This document shows positions 16,522-25,325 of a stretch of DNA of 64,000 nt, in pieces. The stretch lies in NCBI GenBank assembly GCA_958421275.1, contig CATZLI010000006.1:124001-188000 (forward strand). The letters run 5' to 3'. The position numbers and the translations under genes are program-made. The first letter of the stretch is position 1. The number at the start of each line of letters is the position of its first letter. Below the pieces are notes generated by a model that searched no databases, had not been told where the DNA came from, and was given only the letters and a program-made list of their open reading frames with translations. The stretch is from an uncultured Collinsella sp. (GTDB lineage: Bacteria > Actinomycetota > Coriobacteriia > Coriobacteriales > Coriobacteriaceae).

Positions 16522-17519
16522 TTCTCGTGGTAGGTGGCGCGCATTCGGGGAAGAGGACCTTCGTGCGCGAAAAGCTCGGGTTCGCGGCGGACGATTTCGT
16601 CGACGCGGCGCAGCTTGCGGAGGGCGGCGTGCCCGCGGCTTTTGCCGGCCGTGTCGCGTACCGTGCTGAGGAACTCGTACGCGCGCTCGACGCTGACCGG
16701 GCGCTCGAGCGGCTGATCGGCTTCGACGTAGTGATTCTGCCCTTGGTCGGCTCGGGGGTCGTCCCCATGCGCGCGGAAGACGCCCAATGGCGCGAGCGCG
16801 CGGGGCGCCTGGGATGCGCGCTCGCTGCGCGCGCCGACGTCGTCGTGCGCATGACGTGCGGGATACCCCAGGTCATCAAAGGAAACCTTGACGATGCGCC
16901 TCGAGGGACGCAGGGCGTGGGCGCGCCTTTGGAAGTCGTTTTCGTGCGCCATGGTGCCACGGCGGGCACGGAAGACCATCGCTACAGCGGGGCGGGCACC
17001 GACGAGCCCCTGTCGAGCGCGGGCGAGCGCGCTTTGCGCGACCTCGCGTGCGATCGTGACGCGTTCCGTGTTTTCACGAGCGGCATGGCCCGCACCGACC
17101 AGACGGCGCGCATCCTCTTCCCGAACGCGGACCTTATGGCGTGCCCCGGTCTGCGCGAGATGGATTTCGGCGACTTCGAGGGGCGAAGCGCCGCCGAGCT
17201 TAAAGAGGATGTGCGCTACCGCGCCTGGGTAAACTCCTGGTGCGAGACGCGCTGTCCGCATGGCGAGGGCAAGAGCGATTTCACCCGCCGCGTCGTCGCG
17301 GCGTTTCGGGAGGCGTGCGAATTGGAGCGCGCCCAGGGGAGTGGGCGTGCCGTCTTCGTCGTTCACGCGGGTACCGTGAAAGCGCTGCTCTCCGAGCTAG
17401 CTGTCCCGAAAATGGGATATTTCGACGTGCATACCGAGCCGGGCGGTGCATGGGCCGCCACCTGGGATGGGCGCTGCCTTCGCGACGTTCGCCCCGCTTC
17501 GGGGGGCGATGCCCGGTGA
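16518..17519 (+). CDS. Fusion of CobU-like P-loop domain and CobC-type histidine phosphatase
   Basis: This 333-residue protein has two parts. Residues 1 to about 140 look like a divergent CobU: a P-loop ILVVGGAHSGKRTF, AYRAEELVRAL, and the closing CGIPQVIKGN that mirrors CGIPVWMKG in the neighbouring CobU. From about residue 150 it is a phosphoglycerate-mutase-like phosphatase: FVRHGATAGT with the phospho-accepting His, SGMARTDQTA, EMDFGDFEGR and VFVVHAGTVKALL with the second catalytic His. The phosphatase probably removes the 5'-phosphate from alpha-ribazole phosphate or cobalamin phosphate. The kinase half may be degenerate, since it lacks the CobU GMP-histidine helix. Confidence 0.85.
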   Translation: MILVVGGAHSGKRTFVREKLGFAADDFVDAAQLAEGGVPAAFAGRVAYRAEELVRALDADRALERLIGFDVVILPLVGSGVVPMRAEDAQWRERAGRLGCALAARADVVVRMTCGIPQVIKGNLDDAPRGTQGVGAPLEVVFVRHGATAGTEDHRYSGAGTDEPLSSAGERALRDLACDRDAFRVFTSGMARTDQTARILFPNADLMACPGLREMDFGDFEGRSAAELKEDVRYRAWVNSWCETRCPHGEGKSDFTRRVVAAFREACELERAQGSGRAVFVVHAGTVKALLSELAVPKMGYFDVHTEPGGAWAATWDGRCLRDVRPASGGDAR

Positions 17520-18493
17520 TGACGATTCTTGCCGTCGCCGCCGGGTTCGCGGCCGACCTTGCCTTCGGCGACCCGCGCTGGCTTCCCCATCCCGTCGTCG
17601 CCATGGGGCGTGCGATCACGTGGGCCGAAGGCCGCCTGCGGGGCGCATTCCCGCAAACGTCCGCGGGCACGCGCGCCGCAGGGCTTGTGCTCGCCGTGGC
17701 GCTTCCGCTTGCGTGTGGGCTTTTGACCTGGGTAATCTTGCATCTTTGCGGCATGGTTCACCCCGGCTTGCGCTTCGTGGCCGAGGCATGGGCGAGCTAT
17801 CAGATTCTCGCGGCATGCGAGCTGCGCCGCCAGAGCCTGGCCGTGGCCCGCGCGTTCTCGAAGGGCGGCCTTGTCGCGGCGCGCGAAGCCGTCGGGCTCA
17901 TCGTGGGACGCGACACGTCTGTTCTCGACGAGCAGGGCGTCGCGCGCGCCGCCGTGGAAACGGTAGCGGAGAATGCGAGCGACGGCGTCATCGCGCCGCT
18001 TTTCTACCTTATGATCGGGGGTGCGCCCTTGGGCATGGCGTACAAGGCGGTGAACACGCTCGACAGCATGGTGGGCTACAAAAACGAGCGCTACATCGAC
18101 TTCGGTTGCGCCTCGGCGCGCCTCGACGATGCAGTGAACTGGATTCCCTCGCGCTTATCGGCCCTGCTTATGATCGCCGTGTGCCCGATCGTCGGGCTCG
18201 ACGCGTGCGGGGCGGCGCGCATCTGGCGCCGCGACAGGCGTCTCCATGCGAGCCCGAACGCGGCGCAGACCGAGTCAGCGTGCGCGGGCGCGCTTGGGCT
18301 GCGCCTGGCAGGACCCGCGGTGTATTTCGGCAAGCTCGTTGAGAAACCGACGATAGGCGACGCGTTCCGCGAAATCGAGTGGGGCGACATCGCCCGGGCG
18401 ACAAGGCTCATGCTCGCCGCGTCCGTATGCGCGCTCGTCGTCTTCGGCGCCGCGCGCGCGGCGGTCGTGCTCGCCGTGGGGGCGATGGTATGA
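17519..18493 (+). CDS. cbiB: Adenosylcobinamide-phosphate synthase
   Basis: CbiB is the membrane protein that attaches aminopropanol (phosphate) to adenosylcobyrate. The 324-residue protein starts with ILAVAAGFAADLAFGDPRWLPHPVVAMG, which is diagnostic. It continues with VETVAENASDGVIAPLFYLMIGGAPLGMAYKAVNTLDSMVGY, the family core. The ATG at 17519 overlaps the preceding TGA. The adjacent cobD supplies the amino alcohol phosphate. Confidence 0.93.
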   Translation: MTILAVAAGFAADLAFGDPRWLPHPVVAMGRAITWAEGRLRGAFPQTSAGTRAAGLVLAVALPLACGLLTWVILHLCGMVHPGLRFVAEAWASYQILAACELRRQSLAVARAFSKGGLVAAREAVGLIVGRDTSVLDEQGVARAAVETVAENASDGVIAPLFYLMIGGAPLGMAYKAVNTLDSMVGYKNERYIDFGCASARLDDAVNWIPSRLSALLMIAVCPIVGLDACGAARIWRRDRRLHASPNAAQTESACAGALGLRLAGPAVYFGKLVEKPTIGDAFREIEWGDIARATRLMLAASVCALVVFGAARAAVVLAVGAMV

Positions 18494-19713
18494 GGGAAGA
18501 CCACGCCGCGCCCCGGGCTGCCGGGGGAATCCTGCGCGCCCGTACGCATGGGGGCAGCTCGCAATCGCTCGGCATCGCTTGCGAAGGGGGCGCCTCCGAC
18601 CTCATCGACTTCTCGGTGAACGTGAATCCGGCAGGCCCCTCGCCGCGCGCCGTCGCCGCAGCTTGCAAGGCGCTTTCTCGAATCGACGCCTACCCCGATA
18701 GGGAAAGCCGCGCCCTCGTTCGCGCCCTAGCGCGCACCCAGGGCATTCCCGAAGATACTATCGTTTGCGGCGCGGGCGCGTCCGACATCATCTGGCGGCT
18801 CGCCGCGGCGGTGCGCCCGAAACGCATCGTCGTGTGCGCGCCGACGTTCTCTGAATATGCGGAGGCGGCATCGTACTACGGCGCATGCGTGCAGGAGTTC
18901 CCGCTCTCCGAAGCGGATGACTTCGACGTGCCCGACTCCTTCGCCCGCGCGATCGAGGGGCCGGGAGACGTGGCGTACCTCTGCAATCCGAACAACCCGA
19001 CGGGGCGCCTCGTCGACCCCCGCGTGATCGATGCCGCGGCTTGCCGCTGCGAGCAGGTGGGCGCACTGCTCGTCGTGGACGAGTGCTTCCTCGGATTTGC
19101 GCCCGACGCCCGCGAAAGGAGCGTGGCCGCACGCGCCGCGTGTTCGCACCATGTGGCCGTGCTCTCCGCGTTCACCAAGCTCTACGGAATGGCAGGGTTG
19201 CGGTTGGGGTATCTGATCAGCGGAAACGCCCAACTCATCGAGGGGATTCGCCGGGCGGGGCAGGCGTGGCCCGTCTCCTCGGTCGCCGAGGCCGCGGGCA
19301 TCGCCGCCCTGGAAGACGTCGAATACGTCTCGCGCACGCGCGATGTATTGGCGGGCGAGCGAGCGTGGCTTTCCCACGAGCTCTCCTCGCTCGGGCTTTC
19401 CGTCGTGCCGTCGGATGCGAACTTCCTTTTAGTCCGCACGCCGGCGAAAGACATCCCCGAACGCCTGTATAAACAGGGGGTTTTGGTCCGCACGTGCGAC
19501 TCGTTTTCGGTACTGACCCGTTTCTGGTGCCGCGTCGCGGTGCGCACGCGCAAGGAGAACGCCCGGCTTGCGATGGCTTTTAGCCGCGCGCTTCGGGCGG
19601 AAGGCGCATCGGGCGAAGGCGAACCCGACGAACGGGGCGGCGCTTCTTGCAGCAGCGCTATGGCGGGCGCGGATGGCCGAGGCTCGGAGAAGGAGGTCGA
19701 TACCCTTGGGTAG
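18490..19713 (+). CDS. cobD: L-threonine-O-3-phosphate decarboxylase (PLP-dependent)
   Basis: The 407-residue class I/II aminotransferase fold shows THGGSSQSLG, DFSVNVNPAGPSP, LCNPNNPTGRL, VVDECFLGF and the PLP lysine in SAFTKLYGMAGLRLGYL. These are typical of CobD, which makes (R)-1-amino-2-propanol phosphate. A Gly/Ser/Glu-rich tail of about 35 residues after the catalytic domain (EGASGEGEPDERGG onward) is not usual and overlaps the ribosome site of cbiP. The start ATG overlaps the cbiB stop. Confidence 0.88.
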   Translation: MREDHAAPRAAGGILRARTHGGSSQSLGIACEGGASDLIDFSVNVNPAGPSPRAVAAACKALSRIDAYPDRESRALVRALARTQGIPEDTIVCGAGASDIIWRLAAAVRPKRIVVCAPTFSEYAEAASYYGACVQEFPLSEADDFDVPDSFARAIEGPGDVAYLCNPNNPTGRLVDPRVIDAAACRCEQVGALLVVDECFLGFAPDARERSVAARAACSHHVAVLSAFTKLYGMAGLRLGYLISGNAQLIEGIRRAGQAWPVSSVAEAAGIAALEDVEYVSRTRDVLAGERAWLSHELSSLGLSVVPSDANFLLVRTPAKDIPERLYKQGVLVRTCDSFSVLTRFWCRVAVRTRKENARLAMAFSRALRAEGASGEGEPDERGGASCSSAMAGADGRGSEKEVDTLG

Positions 19714-21205
19714 GGCGAAGCCCATCATGATCCAGGGCACCATGTCGAACGCGGGGAAGAGCCTGCTTGCGGCGGGGCTGTGCCGTGTGCTTTCGCAGGA
19801 CGGCCTGCGCGTGGCTCCCTTCAAGAGCCAGAACATGGCGCTCAACAGCGGTGTCACGGCCGATGGGCTCGAGATGGGGCGCGCCCAGATCATGCAGGCC
19901 GAGGCGTGCGGCATCGCGCCCGACGTGCGCATGAACCCCATCCTGCTTAAGCCCGAAAGCGGCCACCGAAGCCAGCTCATCGTGGCCGGCAAGGAGCAGG
20001 GAGCCTTCGCTGCGAGGGACTACTTCGCGCGAAAGAAGGCGCTCATGCCGCAGATTTTGGAGGCGTTCGATTCACTCGCGGAGGAAAACGACGTCATCGT
20101 TATCGAGGGCGCCGGCAGCCCCGCCGAAATCAACCTTGCCGAAAACGACATCGTCAACATGGGGCTCGCGCGCGCCGTGTCCTCCCCCGTGCTGCTCGCG
20201 GGCGACATCGACCCAGGCGGGGTGTTTGCCCAGCTTTACGGTACGGTCGCGCTCCTTTCGCCCGAGGATCGCGCGCTTTTGCGGGGGCTTGTGGTAAACA
20301 AGTTCCGCGGCGATGTGGAAATCCTGCGCCCGGGTTTGGCCCCGCTCGAGAAGATGTGCGGGGTTCCCGTCGTGGGGGTCGTGCCGTATCTTACGCTCGA
20401 CTTGGACGACGAGGACTCGCTCGCGCCGCGCCTATCTGTCCGCGAGGCGCGCGGCGTCATCGACGTCGCCGTCGTGCGTCTTCCGCATCTGTCGAACTTC
20501 ACCGACTTCGACCCGCTTTCGCGCGTGCCCGGCGTGGGCGTGCGCTACGTTTCCTCGACGACCGATCTGGGCCGACCCGACCTGGTGGTGCTCCCCGGCT
20601 CGAAGACCACGCTCGACGACGCGCGCTGGCTTGCGGCTAGCGGCATCGGAGCCTGTGTACGCGCGCTTTCGGGCGCGGGCACGCCGGTGCTCGGTATATG
20701 CGGAGGCTACCAGCTTTTGGGAGACGAGCTTTCCGACCCGCACGGCAGGGAAGGCGCTGGCACCGCGCGCGGGCTCGGGCTTATCCCTGCAAGTACGGTG
20801 TTCAAGGAGGAAAAGCGCCTCGCTCGGTCGGAACTGCGCATCACGGGCGCCCAAGGCGCGTTCTCGGTGTGGAACGGCATGACGGCGCGCGGGTACGAGA
20901 TTCACGACGGCGAAACGATCGTCTCCTGCGCCCCTGCGGGCACGATTGGCGGCAAACCAGAAGGCGCGGCCTGCGGAAACGTGTTTGGAACCTATCTCCA
21001 CGGCCTGTTCGACGAACCGGGGGTGGCGCTCGCCCTCGCGCGCTCGCTCGCGCGCATGCGTGGCCTGCCCGAGAGCGTCGTGGGTGCTGCGGGCGCGGCG
21101 TCCGCGGCCGATCACCGTGCGCGCGAGTTCGACCGCCTGGCCGACTCCGTGCGCGTGGCGCTCGACATGGAGTATGTCTACCGCATTATCGAGGAGGGCG
21201 TATGA
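19706..21205 (+). CDS. cbiP: Cobyric acid synthase
   Basis: CbiP amidates four side chains of adenosylcobyrinate diamide. The 499-residue protein has PIMIQGTMSNAGKSLLAAGLCR, PFKSQNMALNS, and the glutaminase half with GICGGYQLLGDEL (Cys nucleophile) and GTYLHGLFD (His). A TTG at 19706 is chosen: AGGAGG lies about 9 bases upstream and the start overlaps the cobD stop as elsewhere in the operon. A later ATG at 19727 would remove conserved residues before the P-loop. Confidence 0.92.
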   Translation: MGRAKPIMIQGTMSNAGKSLLAAGLCRVLSQDGLRVAPFKSQNMALNSGVTADGLEMGRAQIMQAEACGIAPDVRMNPILLKPESGHRSQLIVAGKEQGAFAARDYFARKKALMPQILEAFDSLAEENDVIVIEGAGSPAEINLAENDIVNMGLARAVSSPVLLAGDIDPGGVFAQLYGTVALLSPEDRALLRGLVVNKFRGDVEILRPGLAPLEKMCGVPVVGVVPYLTLDLDDEDSLAPRLSVREARGVIDVAVVRLPHLSNFTDFDPLSRVPGVGVRYVSSTTDLGRPDLVVLPGSKTTLDDARWLAASGIGACVRALSGAGTPVLGICGGYQLLGDELSDPHGREGAGTARGLGLIPASTVFKEEKRLARSELRITGAQGAFSVWNGMTARGYEIHDGETIVSCAPAGTIGGKPEGAACGNVFGTYLHGLFDEPGVALALARSLARMRGLPESVVGAAGAASAADHRAREFDRLADSVRVALDMEYVYRIIEEGV

Positions 21206-21717
21206 TCCACGTGTATCATGGCGACGGCAAAGGCAAGACCACGGCGGCGATGGGCCTCGCCCTTCGCATGCTCGCCGCAGGCCGCCGCGTCGTCGTCGTG
21301 CAGTTCCTGAAAGACGGCGAAAGCGGGGAGGTGCGCCTGCTCGCCGAGCATTTCGGCGTGCCCGTGTTCGCGGGGAAGGCGTCGGACAAGTTTACCTGGT
21401 CCATGACGTCGGAAGAACTTGCCGCGACGCGCGAGCTGCACGATGGGAACCTCGCTTCCGCGCTCGCCGAGCTCGAGGGCGCGCAGGAGGGGCTGCTCGT
21501 GCTCGACGAGGCGCTCGACGCGCTTTCGAAGGGGCTTGTCGACGAGGCGCTCGTGGACCGCGCGCTCGATATGTCCGCGCGCGGCGTCGAAGTAGCGCTC
21601 ACCGGGCGCGCGCCTTCCCGCAAGATCGTGGAGAAGGCCGACTACATAACCGAGATGCGGTGCGAGAAACACCCCTACGCCCAGGGGATAGGTGCAAGGG
21701 AAGGAGTGGAGTACTAG
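21202..21717 (+). CDS. btuR: Cob(I)yrinic acid a,c-diamide adenosyltransferase
   Basis: This 171-residue CobA/CobO-type adenosyltransferase begins MIHVYHGDGKGKTTAAMGLALRML, with the unusual P-loop that binds ATP in reverse. VVVVQFLKDGESGE and LLVLDEALDAL are further family motifs, and VALTGRAPSRKIVEKADYITEM closes the fold. It forms the Co-C bond with the adenosyl group. The ATG overlaps the cbiP stop (ATGA), and the stop abuts cbiC. Confidence 0.93.
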   Translation: MIHVYHGDGKGKTTAAMGLALRMLAAGRRVVVVQFLKDGESGEVRLLAEHFGVPVFAGKASDKFTWSMTSEELAATRELHDGNLASALAELEGAQEGLLVLDEALDALSKGLVDEALVDRALDMSARGVEVALTGRAPSRKIVEKADYITEMRCEKHPYAQGIGAREGVEY

Positions 21718-22359
21718 ATGGCTTCCAAGGAGATGGCGCCCGGCGACATCGAGCGGCGCAGCTTCGAGATCATCACCGAAGAGCTCGGCGGCCGCACGTT
21801 CCCGCCGCTTGAAGAGCCCGTCGTGAAGCGCGTCATCCACACCACTGCCGACTTCTCGTACGCCGATTCCCTCGTATTCACCCATGACGCCGCGCACTGT
21901 GCTCTCGACGCACTGCGCGCAGGGGCCACGGTGCTCACCGACACGAACATGGCGCTCGCAGGCATAAGCAAGCCCACGCTCGCAAAGCTCGGCTGCAAGG
22001 CCGTGTGCTACATGGCCGACCCTAATGTCGCCGCGGCTGCGCGCGCCGCGGGCACGACTCGCGCCGTTGCGAGCATGGACAAAGCTTGCGGCATCGAGGG
22101 TCCGCTCATCGTGGCCGTCGGTAACGCCCCCACGGCACTTCTGCGCCTCGCCGAGCTCATGGACGCGGGGAAGATCGCGCCCGCGCTCGTCGTTGGGGTG
22201 CCGGTCGGGTTTGTGAACGTGGTCGAGGCGAAAGAGGAGCTACTCGCGCGACGCGTGCCGGCCATCGTCGCGAGGGGTCGCAAGGGCGGTTCGACCGTGG
22301 CGGCCGCCATTATGAACGCGCTGCTCTACCAGATCACGCGCCCAGGCGGCCCGAAGTGA
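21718..22359 (+). CDS. cbiC: Cobalt-precorrin-8 methylmutase
   Basis: CbiC moves the methyl group from C-11 to C-12. The 213-residue protein has the catalytic His in VVKRVIHTTADFSYADSLVF, the conserved LTDTNMALAGI, and VGVPVGFVNVVEAKEELL plus ARGRKGGSTVAAAIMNALLY. Length is typical. It starts directly after btuR with AAGGAAGGAG upstream, and overlaps cbiJ by 4 bases. Confidence 0.94.
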   Translation: MASKEMAPGDIERRSFEIITEELGGRTFPPLEEPVVKRVIHTTADFSYADSLVFTHDAAHCALDALRAGATVLTDTNMALAGISKPTLAKLGCKAVCYMADPNVAAAARAAGTTRAVASMDKACGIEGPLIVAVGNAPTALLRLAELMDAGKIAPALVVGVPVGFVNVVEAKEELLARRVPAIVARGRKGGSTVAAAIMNALLYQITRPGGPK

Positions 22360-23129
22360 CGGCGCCCGCATCCGCGCCGGCGCTGCGCATCTTCGCCGGC
22401 ACCACCGAGGGCCGCCTTCTGTGCGAATGGGCGAGCGGGGCGGGCATCCCCGCCCGTGCCTACGCGGCAACCGAGTACGGAGGCGAGCTTTTGGGCGAGC
22501 TTCCGGGCATCGAGGTGCATGCGAGCAGGCTCGACGAGGCCGACATGGAGCGCGAGCTTTCCGGCGCGCGCATCGTCGTCGACGCCACGCACCCCTTCGC
22601 TACGCTCGCAAGCGGCAACATCCGAGCCGCTTCGCTCGCCGTGGGTGTACCATGCCTGCGCCTTGCGCGCGCGGCCGAGGCGCTGCCCAAAGGCGTCGTG
22701 TCGGTCGCGTCGATCGCCTGCGCGGCGCGCTTTCTCTCCGAGAACCCGGGTCGCGCGCTTCTCACGACGGGGAGCAAGGAGCTTGCTCCCTATACGCGCG
22801 TCGCCGATTTCTCGGAGCGCTTCTTCGTGCGTGTGCTCCCGCTGCCCGGTGCTATAACGAAGTGCATCGACGCGGGGTTTTCGCCGTCGCACGTCATCGG
22901 CATGCAGGGGCCCTTCACCCGCGAGCTCAACGAGGCGATGCTTCGGCAGGTGGGAGCCCAGTGGCTTGTGACCAAGGACTCGGGAACCGTAGGCGGCACG
23001 GCCGAGAAGCTTGCCGCCGCGTGCGACGTGGGAGCGCGCTGCATCGTGGTCACCCGTCCCGCCGAGGGAGACGGGGCCCTTTCGCTTCGGGAAGTGGAAG
23101 ACGCGCTCTTACGGGAGTTCGCGCGCTAG
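22356..23129 (+). CDS. cbiJ: Cobalt-precorrin-6A reductase
   Basis: CbiJ/CobK reduces cobalt-precorrin-6A with NAD(P)H. The 257-residue protein shows LRIFAGTTEGRLLCEW, VVDATHPFATLAS, LLTTGSKELAPY, IGMQGPFTRELNEAM and KDSGTVGGTAEKLAAA, all family landmarks. The GTG start overlaps the cbiC stop. It is the last gene of the operon; the stretch after it holds a transposase remnant and a 67-nt hairpin element. Confidence 0.92.
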   Translation: MTAPASAPALRIFAGTTEGRLLCEWASGAGIPARAYAATEYGGELLGELPGIEVHASRLDEADMERELSGARIVVDATHPFATLASGNIRAASLAVGVPCLRLARAAEALPKGVVSVASIACAARFLSENPGRALLTTGSKELAPYTRVADFSERFFVRVLPLPGAITKCIDAGFSPSHVIGMQGPFTRELNEAMLRQVGAQWLVTKDSGTVGGTAEKLAAACDVGARCIVVTRPAEGDGALSLREVEDALLREFAR

Positions 23130-23130
23130 G

Positions 23131-23250
23131 CGCTCGCCGCGCCTGCGTTCCCTCCCGCCCGCGAGGAGGAGCGCCTCGAGCAAGCTCGAACCGTACAAGA
23201 CCGTCATCCGCCAAAAGTTCGAGGACGACGCCCGGAACTGGCGCAAGTAG
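23131..23250 (+). pseudogene. Possible IS21-family transposase (IstA) remnant
   Basis: The plus-strand frame ends in SKLEPYKTVIRQKFEDDARNWRK followed by TAG. IstA proteins carry a similar S(K/R)L(D/E)PYK...I segment before a RKQRHTAKRI-like motif, which would come next here but is cut off by the stop. The clearly matching part is 23176-23250. No start, helix-turn-helix or DDE region is present. It marks the right edge of the cobalamin island. The match rests on a short segment. Confidence 0.45.
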
Positions 23251-23260
23251 CCCTTCAATA

Positions 23261-23327
23261 AGTTGCGGTGAAATAGTGTCTTTTTTTGCTGCTAGATAGC
23301 ATATCCAGTCCCTAATTCACCGCAACT
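23261..23327. repeat. 67-nt hairpin repeat, copy 1
   Basis: The element begins AGTTGCGGTGAA and ends TTCACCGCAACT. The arms form a 12-bp perfect stem around a variable centre that contains a smaller TGCT/AGCA hairpin. The same ends and exactly the same 67-nt length recur at 39546-39612 and 39888-39954. It lies between cbiJ and the convergent ABC permease gene and could also act as a bidirectional terminator. Confidence 0.8.
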
Positions 23328-23340
23328 TTTTGGTGGTGGC

Positions 23341-24555
23341 TTACTGGTAGCGAAGGCACTCCACCGGGTCGAGCTTTGCCGCGCGGCGAGCGGGGTAGAA
23401 GCCAAAGATTACGCCGATGCCGACGGAGACGCCGAAGGCCAGCAGTACCGTGGCGATTGAAAAGCTCGGCGTGATTTGCCCGCTGGCACCGAGCTCGCTG
23501 AGAACCCCTGATCCTGCGGCAAACATCGCGAGGCCCCAGGCCAGCAGATAGCCAATCAGGACACCCAGCAGGCCACCGGTGACGCACAGTGCCGAGGACT
23601 CGGCCAAAAACTGCGCGGTGATATCGCGACGACTGGCGCCCAGGGCACGGCGAATACCGATCTCGCGGATGCGCTCGGTCACGTTGGTGAGCATCATATT
23701 CATAATGCCGATACCGCCGACAAGCAGCGAGATGCTGGCGACAGCACCCATGATAAGCGAGAACGCGCCCATAAAGGAGTTGAGTGCATCGATGGCGCTT
23801 TTCATGGAGGTCGCCGATACACTGTCGTACCCATCATCCTCCGCGATGCCCTTCATCGCGCGCACCTTGGACTCGATGGTCTTGCAGAGCTCATCCATGT
23901 CCGTGCCCTCGGCGGCAAGTGCCGTCACGCTGGGGAATGAAGGGTTCTCGTCGCCAAACAGCCCGGAGATGGTTTCGCGTGGCATATACAGCGTGAGCGA
24001 GCCCATGGAGTCGCTGCCGCCATCAATCACGCCTACAATCTGCACCTCGCCGTTGGACACCTTGATGGTTTTCCCCAGCGCATCCTGTTCGTTGCCGTAA
24101 AGCTGATCGGCGCCGCCGCGGCTGATGAGCGCCACGCGCGAGCCTGATTGGGACTCGGCCTGGGAATAGGTTCGCCCCGCAACGAGCTTGCTGGCCCCCA
24201 CGGCGTCGAGCATGTCGCTATCGACACCCTGTGCCATGACGGTATAGCTTTTATCGCCGGTCTTGTACTCGGTATACGCGCTGTCGACAATGCCGATCTG
24301 CTCTATCTGCGGCACCAGTTTTTGAAGCTTCTCGATGTCCGACTCGGTGAGTTCTTGCGACGAATAGATTTGCACCATGCGTGCCGCATTGAGGCCCAGG
24401 CTGTTGACCAAACTGTTTTGGATGCCGCCGATGAGCGAAGTCATGGCGATAACCGAGGCGATGCCGATGACAATGCCCAGGATGGTGAGCAGGCTGCGCC
24501 CCTTGTTGGCCTCGAGCGAGTGAAGGGCTTCCTGGATGAGATCGCGGGCGCTCAT
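23341..24555 (-). CDS. MacB-type ABC transporter permease (FtsX family)
   Basis: The 404-residue protein has an N-terminal membrane helix (GRSLLTILGIVIGIASVIAM), a long extracytoplasmic MacB_PCD-like domain (about residues 45-270) and three C-terminal helices. NMMLTNVTERIREIGIRRALGASRRDI is the conserved cytoplasmic loop of this family. It pairs with the ATPase overlapping it by 4 bases and with the upstream adaptor protein, forming a tripartite-style export system. Substrates could be antimicrobial peptides, macrolides or lipopeptides; the sequence does not say which. Confidence 0.9.
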   Translation of the reverse strand: MSARDLIQEALHSLEANKGRSLLTILGIVIGIASVIAMTSLIGGIQNSLVNSLGLNAARMVQIYSSQELTESDIEKLQKLVPQIEQIGIVDSAYTEYKTGDKSYTVMAQGVDSDMLDAVGASKLVAGRTYSQAESQSGSRVALISRGGADQLYGNEQDALGKTIKVSNGEVQIVGVIDGGSDSMGSLTLYMPRETISGLFGDENPSFPSVTALAAEGTDMDELCKTIESKVRAMKGIAEDDGYDSVSATSMKSAIDALNSFMGAFSLIMGAVASISLLVGGIGIMNMMLTNVTERIREIGIRRALGASRRDITAQFLAESSALCVTGGLLGVLIGYLLAWGLAMFAAGSGVLSELGASGQITPSFSIATVLLAFGVSVGIGVIFGFYPARRAAKLDPVECLRYQ

Positions 24556-25325
24556 GCCATCTCTCCTTTCGGCGGGTTGGCGGAGGCGGAAATCATGGGC
24601 AGGCTATCTACGGCGCCCCGCAGGGTCCGCGGTGCATGTGGAATATACGCGCCGTCGTGAATGCGACCGTCGCGGATGGTCACGGCACGGTCGGCCTCGG
24701 CGGCGATGCCGGGGTCGTGTGTGATAAGAACGATGGTTTTGCCGCGCTTCTGGAGCTTATGGAAGGTCTCCATCACAAGCGCTCCAGTGGCGGAGTCCAG
24801 GTTTCCCGTCGGCTCATCGGCCAGGATGATGGGCGGGTCATTGACAAGGGCGCGCGCGATGGCGACACGCTGCATCTGGCCGCCCGAGAGCTCGGATATG
24901 CGGTGGTCCCAGTGGTCGACCGGTAGCGTGACGGCCTGCAGCGCGTGCACGGCGCGCATTTCGCGCTGGCTACGGGGCACATTGGTGTAGGCCAGCGACA
25001 GCATGACGTTTTCGATAACTGACAGGCGCGGCAGCAGGTTGAAGCTCTGAAAGACAAAGCCAATGCTCAGGGCGCGAACTTCGGTGAGCTCGTCATCATC
25101 GAGCTCAGCCACGTTGAACCCTTGCAGGTAATAGTCGCCCGCCGTCGGCTTATCCAGGCAGCCCAGGATGTTCATGAGCGTTGATTTGCCTGAGCCCGAG
25201 GGGCCAGTGATAGCGACGAATTCGCCGGGATTTACCGCCAGGCTCACGTTGTGCAGGATGTGGGCGCAACCTGCCTCGCTCTCAAAGATGCGGTGCACGT
25301 TGCGGATATCGATAACGGGACGCAT
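24552..25325 (-). CDS. MacB/LolD-type ABC transporter ATP-binding protein
   Basis: The 257-residue ATPase has Walker A TGPSGSGKSTLMNILGCLDKPT, the signature LSGGQMQRVAIARAL, Walker B ILADEPTGNLDS and an H-loop in VLITHDPGIA. GCLDKPTxGxY...FVFQSFNLLPRL is characteristic of the MacB/LolD group. A C-terminal extension of about 40 residues follows the ABC domain. The gene overlaps the permease by 4 bases and the adaptor stop by 1 base. Confidence 0.92.
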   Translation of the reverse strand: MRPVIDIRNVHRIFESEAGCAHILHNVSLAVNPGEFVAITGPSGSGKSTLMNILGCLDKPTAGDYYLQGFNVAELDDDELTEVRALSIGFVFQSFNLLPRLSVIENVMLSLAYTNVPRSQREMRAVHALQAVTLPVDHWDHRISELSGGQMQRVAIARALVNDPPIILADEPTGNLDSATGALVMETFHKLQKRGKTIVLITHDPGIAAEADRAVTIRDGRIHDGAYIPHAPRTLRGAVDSLPMISASANPPKGEMA

